DNA of 64,000 bases. It comes from Sitta carolinensis (Eukaryota > Chordata > Aves > Passeriformes > Sittidae). The number at the start of each line of letters is the position of its first letter. The first letter of the stretch is position 1. A program made the position numbers and the translations under genes. Of this stretch, positions 24,901 to 36,900 are shown piece by piece. Location of the stretch: contig JAVUNC010000004.1 in the NCBI GenBank assembly GCA_032173965.1, forward strand, positions 1,130,501 through 1,194,500, read 5' to 3'. The notes beneath the pieces were generated by a model. The model was not told the origin of the DNA. It did not search any database and saw only the letters and a program-made list of their open reading frames with translations.

Positions 24901-27900
24901 GAATGGCAGAAGAGGGAAAGGATCCCAGAGAAATATTCCTGGGAATTTTTTGTCCAGGGAAAAAAATCCGGGAAATGTTCCCAGGAAAGGTTCCCAGGAA
25001 ATTAATTGCGGGAATTTAATCCTAGGAAATGTTCCCAGGAAATTATTCCAAGGAAAATATTCCCAGAAATGATTCCCAGGATTTTATTCCCAGAAATTAT
25101 TCCCAGAAAATATTTCCAGGAATTATTCCCAAGAAATATTCCCAGGAAAGATTCCCAAAAATTATTCCCAGGAAATAATTCCCAGAAAATATTTTGAGAA
25201 ATTATTCCCAGAAAAATATTCCCAGGAAAATATTCCCAGAAATTATTCCTAGGTAAATATTTCCAGGAAATTATTCCCAGGAAAATAATTCCAGGAAAAA
25301 TTCCCAGGAAATTATTCCCAGGAAAATATTCCCAGGAAAAAATTCCCAGGAAAAAATTCCCAGGAATTTATTCCCAAGAATTCATTCCCAGTAAATATTC
25401 CCAAGAAATTATTTCCTGGGAATATTTTTGGGAATTGAATTCCTGGGAATAAATTCCCAGAATATTTTCTGGGAATATTTCCTGGGAAAAATTTTCTGGG
25501 AATGAATTCCTGGGAATAATTTCCGGGAATATTTTCCTGGGAATAAATTCTTGGGAAGAATTTCCTGAGAATAATTCCTGGGAATCTTTACTTGGAGATT
25601 TTCTTGGGAATTATTTCTTGGGAATATTTTCTGGAAATAATTTCCTGGGAATTTTTCCTGGGAATAATTTGGGCTGGGAATTAATCCCTGGGAATAATTT
25701 CTGGGAATATTTTCTGGGACTATTTTCCTAGGAGATTTTCTGGGGAATAATTTCTTGGGAATATTTCCTGGGGAAAAATTTCCTAGGAATAATTTCCTGG
25801 GAGATTTCCTTGGGAACCTTTTCCTGGGAATATTTTCTGGTAATATTTCCCTGGAAATAATTTCCTGGTAATAATTCGGGCTGGGAATAAATTCCTGGGA
25901 ATATTTCCTGGGAATAATTTCCTGGGAATCTTTTTCCCGGCAAAGGCAGAGAATTCCCAAGGTTTTTCAGGGAGCGGCGCCGCCGTGACCTTGGCGGGAA
26001 GAAATCCCGGGATTCGCTGAGTCAGCGAAACCCGCCGGGAACGGGGGGAGGGGAGGAGGCGGCAGGAAAAAAGTCCTGGAAAATCCTGGAATTCTTCGGG
26101 ATGGGATCCCGGCAGCTGCCGAGCTCATCCTGGAATTATTGGTTTTTTTTTTTTGGGATGCTCCCCCGGGGATTCTTTGGGAATTCTGGTCCCGGTCGGG
26201 AATTCCTGCCTGAATCTTTCCCGGATTTTAGGGGGATTTTTGGGATTTTGGGGGGGATTTTTTGGGAATTTTTTTTGGGATTTGAGGTTTGGGTCTGGAT
26301 TTGGGGATTTCTGGAGGGGATTCCGAGGGTTTTTGGGATTTGGAGCTCGTTTTTCTGGGATTTGGGGGTTTGGGAGGGATTTGGGGTTTTTTTGGGATCG
26401 CTCAGGGATTCCTGCCTCAATCCCGGTTTTTCCCAGGGAATTCCCAAAATTCCCAGCCCGGGATTGGCTGCAGCCCCATCCCGATTCCTCCTTGAGAAGG
26501 AATTTTGGGAATTTTGGGAATTTGGGGTTTCCCTTCCCCTTTTCCATCCCCGAATTCCATAAGAACCCCTGGGATGGATCCTGAGATTCCAGAATCCCGG
26601 AATTCTTTGGGATGGGATCCACTCAGGATCCATCCCGAGGGATTTTTATGGAATTCGGGGATGGAAAAGGGGAAGGGAAACCCCAAATTCCCAAAAATTC
26701 CTTCTCAAGGAGGAATCGGGAGGGGCTGCAGCCAATCCCGGGCTGGGAATTTTGGGAATTCCCTGGGAAAAAACCGGGATTGAGGCAGGAATTCCTAGGA
26801 TGCCCCAGGATGATCAAAAAAAAAACCCCAAATCCCAGAAAAAAATCCCCCAAATCCTAAAAAACCCCTCAAATCCCACAAAAATTCCTGAAAAATTCCC
26901 AAACCTCCCCCCCCCCCCCCCCCCCCCCCGTGAAATTTGGGATGAATCGGGGCTGGAATTCCCAGCTGGGGCCAGAATTCCCAAAGAATTTTCAGGAAGC
27001 ATCCCAGGAAAAGTGTGGAAGGTTCGGGGCTGGAATTCCAGGCCCCATCCCAAAGAATTCCCGGATTTTTCGGGGCCCGGATCACGAGCAGTGACGACAA
27101 TTCCCGGCTCCAAGGACGTGACATTCCCAGAAAACCTCGGCGGCTCCGGGAGTTATTCCCGGATCAAAAGCGGGATTTGAGGGAGAGGGCGGTGACCCCG
27201 GCGGGAGGAGGGAACTGGGCTTGGATTTCTGGGATATTTTGGGAATGAGGGATCGGGAAAGGTCGGGATGAGAGGAGGAGAGGGGGGGAGGAGAAGAGGG
27301 AGAAATTCCAGGGAAAAATGGGAATGGAGAGAGGGGGGGATGGGGAATTTTGGGATTGGGGGATTTGGGATTTTGGGATTGGGGGATTTGGGAATGGGGG
27401 ATTTGGGGATTTTGGGAATGAGGGATTGGGAAAGGTCGGGATGAGAGGAGGAGAGAGGGGGAGGGAGAAGAGGGAGAAATTCCAGGGAAAAATGGGAATG
27501 GAGAGAGGGGGGGAGGGGGATTTTGGGAATGGGGGATTTAGGAAAGGGGGATTTGGGAATGGGGATTTGGGAATTGGGGTTTTGGGAATGGGGGATTTTG
27601 GGAATGGGGAATTTTGGGACTGAGGGATTTTGGGAATGGGGGATTTTGGGAAAGGGGGATTTGGGAATGGGGGATTTTGGGAATGGGGGATTTGGGAATG
27701 GGGGATTTGGGGATGGGGGTTTTGGGATTGGGGATTTTGGGAATGGGAAAGGTTGGGATGAGAGGAGGAGAGAGGAGGGAGGGAGAGGAGGGAGAAATTC
27801 CAGGGAAAAATGGGAATGGAGAGAGGGGGGGGAGGGGGGATTTAGGGAATGGGGGATTTGGGATTTTGGGATTGGGGGATTTTGGGATGGGGAAAGGATT

Positions 27901-30900
27901 TTGGGAATGAGGGAAGGATTTTGGGAAAGGATTTAGGGAATGAGGTGAGGGATTTAGGGAAGGAATTTTGGGAATGGATTTAGGGAATGGGAGAAGGGGT
28001 TTAGGGACGGGATTTTGGGAATGTGGGAAAGGATTTCGGAATGGATTTATGGAATGGGGGAGAGGATTTTGGGAATGGGGGAAGGGATTTAGGGACGGGA
28101 TTTTGGGAATGGGCTCACCCCTCATCCCCTCCCATTTTCCCAGTGCCCATTCCCGGTGCCCATTCCCTGCCCCATTCCCAGTGCCCATTCCCGGTGCCCA
28201 TTCCCTGCCCCATTCCCAGTGCCCATTCCCAGTGCCCATTCCTGGTGCCCAGTCCCAGTGCCCATTCCCTGCCCCATTCCCATTATCCCAGTGCCCATTC
28301 CCATTCCCGTGTTCCCGGCACCCGTTATCCCGGTGCCCATTCCCTGCCCCATTCCTGGTGCTCATTCCCAGTGCCCATTCCCTGCCCCATTCCCGTTATC
28401 CCGGTGCCCATTCCCTGCCCCATTCCCAGTGCCTGTGTTCCCGGTGCCCATTCCCTGCCCCATTCCCAGTGCCCGTTATCCCGGTGCCCATTCCCTGTCC
28501 CATTCCCATTATCACAGTGCCCATTCCCATTCCCGGTTCCCGGTGCCCGTTATCCCAGTGCCCATTCCCATTCCCGTTATTCCCAGTGCCCGTTATCCCA
28601 GTGCCCATTCCCATTCCCGTTATTCCCAGTGCCCGTTATCCCAGTGCCCATTCCCATTCCCGGTTCCCGGTGCCCGTTATTCCCGGTGCCCATTCCCATT
28701 CCCGTGTTCCCAGTGCCCGTTATCCCAGTGCCCATTCCCATTCCCGGTTCCCGGTGCCCGTTATTCCCGGTGCCCATTCCCATTCCCGTGTTCCCAGTGC
28801 CCGTTATCCCAGTGCCCATTCCCTGCCCATTCTCGGTGCCCATTCCCATTCCCGGTTCCCAGTGCCCGTTATCCTGGTGCCCATTCCCATTCCCGTTACT
28901 CCCAGTGCCCATTATCCCGGTGCCCATTCCCTGCCCCATTCCCAGTGCCCATTCCCTGCCCCATTCTCGGTGCCCATTCCCATTCCCGTTATTCCCGGTG
29001 CCTGTTATCCCGGTGCCCATTCCCATTCCCAGTTCTCGGTGCCCATTCCCATTCCCATGTTCCCGGTGCCCGTTATCCCAGTGCCCATTCCCATTCCCAT
29101 GTTCCCGGTGCCTGCTATTCCCAGTGCCCGTTATCCCAGTGCCCATTCCCATTCCCATGTTCCCGGTGCCCGTCATCCCGGTGCCCATTCCCATTCCCAT
29201 TCTCGCTGCCCATTCCCATTCCCGTGTTCCCTGTGCCCGTTATCCCAGTGCCCATTCCCACTCCCGGTTCCCGGTGCCTGTTACTCCCGGTGCCCGTTAT
29301 CCCAGTGCCCATTCCCATTATCCCGGTGCCCATTCCCATTCCCGTGTTCCTGGTGCCCATTATTCCCAGTGCCCGTTATCCCAGTGCCCATTCCCATTCC
29401 CGGTTCCCGGTGCCCATTATCCCAGTGCCCATTCCCTGCCCCATTCTCGGTGCCCATTCCCATTCCCATGTTCCCGGTGCCCGTTATCCCGGTGCCCATT
29501 CCCATTCCCATTCTCGCTGCCCATTCCCATTCCCGTGTTCCCTGTGCCCGTTATCCCAGTGCCCATTCCCACTCCCGGTTCCCGGTGCCTGTTACTCCCG
29601 GTGCCCGTTATCCCAGTGCCCATTCCCATTATCCCGGTGCCCATTCCCATTCCCATGTTCCTGGTGCCCGTTATTCCCAGTGCCCGTTATCCCAGTGCCC
29701 ATTCCCATTCCCGGTTCCCGGTGCCCATTATCCCGGTGCCCATTCCCTGCCCCATTCTCGGTGCCCATTCCATTCCCGTGTTCCCGGTGCCCGTTATCCC
29801 GGTGCCCATTCCCAGTCCCATGTTCCCGGTGCCCATTCCCATTCCCGTGTTCCCGGTGCCCGTTATCCCGGTGCCCATTCCCAGTCCCATGTTCCCGGTG
29901 CCCGTTATCCCGGTGCCCATTCCCTGCCCCATTCCCAGTGCCCATTCCCATTCCCGTTATTCCCAGTGCCCGTTCCCTGCCCCATTCTCGGTGCCCATTC
30001 CCATTCCCGTTATTCCCGGTGCCCATTCCCATTCCCGTGATTCCCGGTGCCCGTTATTCCCGTCGGGAATGCCGCGTACGGTGCGCAGGCTGCCGGGGCG
30101 GGTGCGCTGCCGCAGCCGGAACCGGGGCACGCACTGGAAGGTGACGCTCAGCACCACGCCCAGCGCCCCCAGGTGCAGCCGCGCCGCCTGGAAAACCTCG
30201 GGATTCACGGATTCCGAGCATTCCAGGATCTCTCCGGAGGCCAGGAGCAGGGACAGAGCCACGACCTGGGCGGGAAGAGGGCACGGAAGGGGACGTGGGA
30301 CACGGAATTCCGGGAATTTGGGGATTTACTCCACGGGTGTGGGTCGTTCCGGAGTTCCCGAATTCCAGAATTTTCCCCGTTGGTCATGGAGGTTGTTCTA
30401 TGATCCCAGAATTCCCAAATTTTGGGAATTTTCTCTGTGGTTTTGGAGACTTTGGGGTCATCCTGGAATTCCCAAAATTTGGGAATATTCCCTGCTGTTC
30501 TTGGAACCCATTCGATTGTCCCAGAATTCCCAAAATTTGGGAATTTTCTCTGTGGGTTTGGTGACTTTTGGGTCACCTCGGAATTCCCAAAATTTGGGAA
30601 TTTTCTCTGTGGGTTTGGTGACTTTTGGGTCACCTCGGAATTCCCAAAATTTGGGAATTTTCTCTGTGGGTTTGGTGACTTTTGGGTCACCTCGGAATTC
30701 CCAAAATTTGGGAATTTTCTCTGTGGGTTTGGTGACTTTTGGGTCACCTCGGAATTCCCAAAATTTGGGAATTTTCTCTGTGGGTTTGGTGACTTTTGGG
30801 TTTTTCCCGGAATTCCCAGAATTCCCGGCATTCCCACCTGGGTGGGCAGGATCCCGTGGCCGATGCCGGTGTTGTGGGTGCCGGTGCCGATGACTCCGGC

Positions 30901-33900
30901 CGCCGTCACCTCGGACACGGCTCCCAAACTGGGAATGGGGGGAAAAAAAACCTGGGATGAGAATTCCTGCAGATCCCAGCCCCTCTTTTCCAGCTTTTTT
31001 GGGTTTTTTTTTGGGATGGAGGTGTTTTCCCAGGAGGAATCGCAGCGGGGCCGGGGAGGATCCACAGGGAAAAATCCATCCTGGATCCATTCCCAATCCC
31101 ATCCCTGATCCCAATCTCCATCCCCATTCCCATTCTTCCCATTCCCAATTACCATTCTTCCCATTCCCATTCTTCACATTATTCCCATCCCCAATTCCCA
31201 TTATTCCCATTCTTCCCATTCCCATTCTTCCCATTCCTAATTCCCCCATTTCCCATTCCCACATCCCAGTCCCCATTCCCACATTCCCAATCCCACATTT
31301 TCAAACCCCAATCCCCCCTTCCCAGTTCCCCAATCCCCCATTTCCCATTCCCTGTTTTCCAACCCAACTCTCCATCCCTATTCCCAATTCCCATCCCCAG
31401 CCCATTTTTCCCATCCCCATTCCCGGTTCTCAAATCCCAATTCCCCATTATCAAATTCCCAATCCCACATTTTCAAACCCCAGCTTCCCATTCCCATCCC
31501 CATTCCCAAATTCTCAGTCCCCAATCCCCCATTCACAGATCCCAATTCCATCCCCATTCCCATTATTCCCATTCTCGTCTTTCCCATTCCCAATTCCAAT
31601 TCCATCCCCATTCCCATTAGTCCCATTCCTGATCCCAATCCCATGGATCCCATTCCCATTCACATCCCTATCCCATTACAATTCCAATTCCATTCCCATT
31701 ATTCCCACTCCCAATTCCATTCCATCCCCATTCTCATTCCCTTTCCCTCTCCCACTTCCATTCCCCATTCCCATTATTCCCATTCCCATTCCCACCCCAA
31801 TTCCTGATCCCATTCCCAATCCCATCCCCATCCCCATCCCCATCCCCATCCCCATTCCCATCCCCATTCCCAATCCCTTTCCCATTATTCCCATTCTCAA
31901 TCCTCCATTCCCATTCCCATTCCCATCCCCACTCCCACCCCCATCCCCATTCCCATTATTCCCATTCCCAATCCCCCACTGTCATTCCTATTATTCCCAT
32001 TCCCATCCCCATCATTCCCATTATTCCCATTCCCATTATTCCCATTATTCCTATTCCCATCCCCATTCCCATCGCCATTCCCATCATTCCCATCCCCATC
32101 ATTCCCATCCCCATCCCCATTCCCATTATTCCCATTCCCATTCCCACCATTCCCATTATTCCCATTCCCGATTTCCCGGATCCCGCTCACTTGGCCAGGG
32201 CCATCCCGTGTTTATCCAGCTCCTGGTTCAGCTCCGAGAGCAGAATTCCCGCCTCCACCGTCACCTGCAGCTTCTCCTTGTCCACCTGGAAATCCGGGAT
32301 CCGTGAAAACACCGGGAACACCCCGGGAATCACCAGGAATGCCCCATGAAAACATTGGGAATATCCTGGGGTAACAGCAGGAATACACTGGGGAAACACC
32401 GGGAATGTCCCGGGAAAACACCGGGAATGTCTTGGGAAAACACTGGGAATGTCCCGGGAAAACACCAGGAATAACCCAGGAAAACACCAGGAATATCCCG
32501 GGAAATCCCATCCCAAACCTGCTGGGAATGTCCCAGAAAAACCCATCCCAAAACACCAGGAAAACCCTGAGAAACACCGGGAATATCCCAGGAAAACACC
32601 AGGAATATCCCAGGAAATCCCATCCCAAACCCACCGGGAATGTCCCAGAAAAACCCATCCTGAAACACCAGGAATATCCCAGGAAAACACCGGGAATATC
32701 CTGGGAAAACACCGGAATCCTGAATATTGAGGCGTTCTTTGAGGAAAAAATTGAGCCAAAAGTTGTCCCAAAAATCATCCCAAAATTTGTCCCTGAAATG
32801 GGAATTTTGAGGGAAAAAAAATGCCAGAAAATTGACCCAAAAATCACCTGGAATTGTGCCCTGAATTGGGAATTTTGAGGGGTTTTTTGGGAAAAAAACC
32901 CTGGAAATATTGTCCAAAAATTCCACCCTAAATTGGGAATTTTGAGGGTTTTTTGGGGAAAAAAAAAAAACAAAACCTGGAAATATTGTCCAAAAAATCA
33001 CCCAGAATTCTGCCCTAAATTGGGAATTTTGATGGGTTTTTTGGGGAATAAAACCATTCCCAAATCCCAAACCTCATCCCAGGATGAAACCCCCGGAAGG
33101 ATTTTCCAGGCCAGGATTTTCCTTTTTCCCTGGGGAATTCCTGATGGGTTTTGATGTTTTTTTTTTTTTTTTTCCCAGGGGAATTCCCAGTGTTTTTTTC
33201 CCTGAGGTTTTTCCCAGTGTTTTTTTTTTTCCTGGGGAATTCCCGGTAGTTTTTGTTCCCTGGGGGATTCCCGGTGGTTTTTGTTCCCTGGGGGATTCCC
33301 GGTGGTTTTTGTTCCCTGGGGAATTCCCGGTGGGTTTTATTCCCTGGGGAATTCCCAGTGGGTTTTATTCCCTGGGGAATTCCCGGTGGTTTTTATTCCC
33401 TGGGGGATTCCCGGTGGTTTTTTTCCCTGGGGTTTTTCCTAGTGTTTTTTTTTTCCTGGGGTTTTTCCTGATGGTTTTTTTTTTCCGTGAGGAATTCCCA
33501 GTGGGTTTTGGGGTTTTTTTTTCCCTGGGGAATTCCCAGTGGGTTTTTATTTCCCTGGTTTTTTCCCGGTGATTTTTCCCCAGGATTTTTCCCATGTTTT
33601 TTTTCCCGGGATTTTTCCCAATGGTTTTTCCCCAGGATTTTTCCCAGTGGGTTTTTTTCCCCAGGATTTTTCCCAATGATTTTCCCCAGGATTTTTCCCA
33701 GTGGGTTTTTTTCCCGGGGTTTTTCCCAGTGGGTTTTTTCCCCAGGGTTTTTCCCAGTGTTTTTTCCCCAATGTTTTTTTCCCTGGGGTTTTTCCCAGTG
33801 TTTTTTTCCCCGGGATTTTTCCCAGTGGGTTTTTTCCCCCGAGATTTTTCCCAGTGCTTTTTTTCCCCAATGGTTTTTTCCCTGGGATTTTTCCCAATGG

Positions 33901-36900
33901 GTTTTCCCCGGGATTTTTCCCAGTGGGTTTTCTTCCCGTTGTTTTTCCCAGTGGGTTTTTTTCCCCAGGATTTTTCCCAGTGTTTTTTCCCCAGGATTTT
34001 TCCCAGTGGGTTTTTTCCCTGGGATTTTTCCCAATGGTTTTTTTCCTGGGATTTTTCCCAGTGGGTTTTCTTCCTGGGGTTTTTCCCAGTGGGTTTTTTC
34101 CCCGGGATTTTTCCCTATGGTTTTTCCCCGGGATTTTTCCCAGTGGGTTTTTTTCCCAGGATTTTTCCCAGTGTTTTTTCCCCAGGATTTTTCCCAGTGT
34201 TTTTTTTTCCCCAATGTTTTTTTCCCTGGGGTTTTTCCCGGTGTATTTTTCCCCGGGATTTTTCCCAATGGTTTTTTTTCCCCCAGGGGTTTTCCCAGTG
34301 TGTTTTTTTCCCCAGGATTTTTCCCAGTGTTTTTTCCCCAGGATTTTTCCCAGTGGGTTTTTTCCCCGGGATTTTTCCCAGTGGGTTTTTTCCCCAGGAT
34401 TTTTCCCAGTGGGTTTTTTCCCCAGGATTTTTCCCAGTGTTTTTTTTTTCCCAGTGTTTTCCCCGGGCTGGGGCGGCACCTGGAGGACGCGGTTGATGTG
34501 TCCCATGTGGATGAGGAATCCCTCGGAGCAGGCGATGTCCGAGGGCGAGTGGCCGCCCCCCAGCACCTTCACCCGCCGGCCCCGACGCCGCGCCAGAGCC
34601 AGGATCTGACCGGGATGGCATCGTGGGATCGTGGCATGGGATCGTGGGATCGTGGCATGGGATCGTGGGATCGTGGCATGGGATCGTGGGATCGTGGGAT
34701 GGGATCGTGGGATCGTGGCATGGGATCGTGGGATCGTGGCATGGGATCATGGGATGGGATCATGGGATCGTGGGATGGGATCGTGGGATGGGATCATGGG
34801 ATCGTGGGATGGGATCGTGGGATGGGATCATGGGATCGTGGGATGGGATCGTGGGATGGGATCATGGGATCGTGGCATGGGATCATGGGATGGATGGCAT
34901 GGAATGGGATGGAATGGATAGTGGGATGGAATGGGATCATGGGATCATGGGATGGCATGGCATGGGATGTGGGATGGCATGGGATGCATGGGATGGATGG
35001 GATGGACATGGGATGGAATGGGAATGGATCATGGGATGGAATGGGATCTGGATGGATGGATCATGGGATCATGGGATGGAATGGGATGGAATGGGATGGA
35101 TGGGATGGATGGGATGGATGGGATGGGATCATGGGATGGATGGGATCATGGATGGATGGGATGGGATCATGGGATGGGAATGGGATGGAATGGGATCATG
35201 GGATGGGATGGGATCATGGATGGAATGGGATCTGGGATGGGATGGGATGGAATGGGATCATGGGATGGATGGGATGCGAATGGGATATGGCATGGGATGG
35301 AATGGGATCATGGGATCGTAGGATGGAATGGGATGGACTGATTGGAATTCCCAATCCTGAATCCTTTGGGAATGCCCCTGTGCCTTCCCGGGATTTTCCC
35401 CGCCGGGAATGGCGTACCTGGCGCAGCTCCGGCAGCGAGCGGGGCCGGAAGAAAAGCTCCGGGCGGCAGCCGTAGGTGCCGGCCCAGTTCCGGAAATGAA
35501 CCCCGGCCTCACCCTGCACCTGGAAAAACGGGAATGGTGGGAATGGGGGAATGGGGGAATGGGGGGAGTGATGGGAATATGGGAATGATGGGAGTGATGG
35601 GAATGGTGGGAATGGTGGGGATGGGGGAATGGTGGGGATGGGGGAATGTGGAATGGTGGGGATGGTGGGAATGGTGGGGATGGTGGAGTGATGGGAATGG
35701 TGGGATGGGGAATGTGGAATGGTGGGAGTGATGGGAATATGGGAATGATGGAATGATGGGGATGATGGGATAATGGATGATGGGGATGGTGGGATGATGG
35801 CGATGGTGGGAATGATGGGATAACAGGAATGATGGGAGTGATGGGAATGGTGGGGATGATGGGTATAATGGGATTTGGGAATGATGGTAATGGTTGGGAT
35901 GATGGGATAACGGATAATGGAAATGATGGGAGTGATGGGAATGATGGGAACAATGGGGATGGTGGGAATAACAGGAATAATGGGAATGCAGATAATGGAA
36001 TGATGGGATAATGGGGATAATGGGAATGATGGGAAAGATGGGAATGATGGAATTGGGATAATGGGATTGGGAATGACAGGGATGATGGAATAATGGGAAG
36101 ATGGGATGATGGTGGGAGGAATAATGGATTTGGGATAATGGGTTGGGAACAGCAACGGGAATGGGAATGGGAAGAATGGGAATAATGGGAATGGGGTGGG
36201 GAAAATAGGATTGGGAATGGGGATGGGGATAATGGGAACAGGAATGGGAATAATGGGGATGATGGGAATAATGGGGATGGGGATAATGGGGATTGGGAAT
36301 AATGGGATCAGAATGGGATGGGAATGGGGATGGGAATGGGAATAATGGGATTGGGGATGGGAATGGGAGTTCCCAAGTGGTTCCCACATGCATCAGGATC
36401 ATCCCATGGGAATGTGGATCCCATTTCCCTCCCCTCCCTTCCCCATTCCCACCCCACCTCCAAGGGATGAATCCCAAATCCCCAAATTCCCTGATTCCCA
36501 AATCTCCAAATTCCCCAATTCCCAAATCCCCAAATTCCCCAAATTCCCCAATTTCCCAATTCCTTTCCCTTCCCAAATTCCCAAATGCCTTTCCCAAATT
36601 TCCTCCCCCAAAAACACCCCAGTTCCCAAATTCTTTCCGTTCCCAATTCCCAAATCCCTTCACAAATCCCCTTCCCATATTCCCAAATTCCCAAATTCTC
36701 TTCCTTCCCAAATTCCCAAATTCCCAAGATCCCTCCCCAAATACCGAAATTCCCTTCCAAAATTCCAAATTCCCAGTCATCCTTCTAAAATCCCATTCCA
36801 ATATTCCCAAATTCCCTTTCCCAAATCCCCAAAATTCCCAGATTCCCTTCCCAAATACCCCAAATTCCGAAATCCCAACTCCCAATTCCCAATTTCCCAA

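Noticed and set aside
28023..30893. 956-codon plus-strand open frame and overlapping frames of over 600 codons
   Set aside because: Composed only of Pro, Ile, His, Ser and Arg repeats from a CCCATTCCC array in GULO intron 6, open in several frames at once.
33393..34609. Lys/Gly-rich and Phe/Pro-rich frames on both strands
   Set aside because: Low-complexity array of GULO intron 3, both strands open, no homology.
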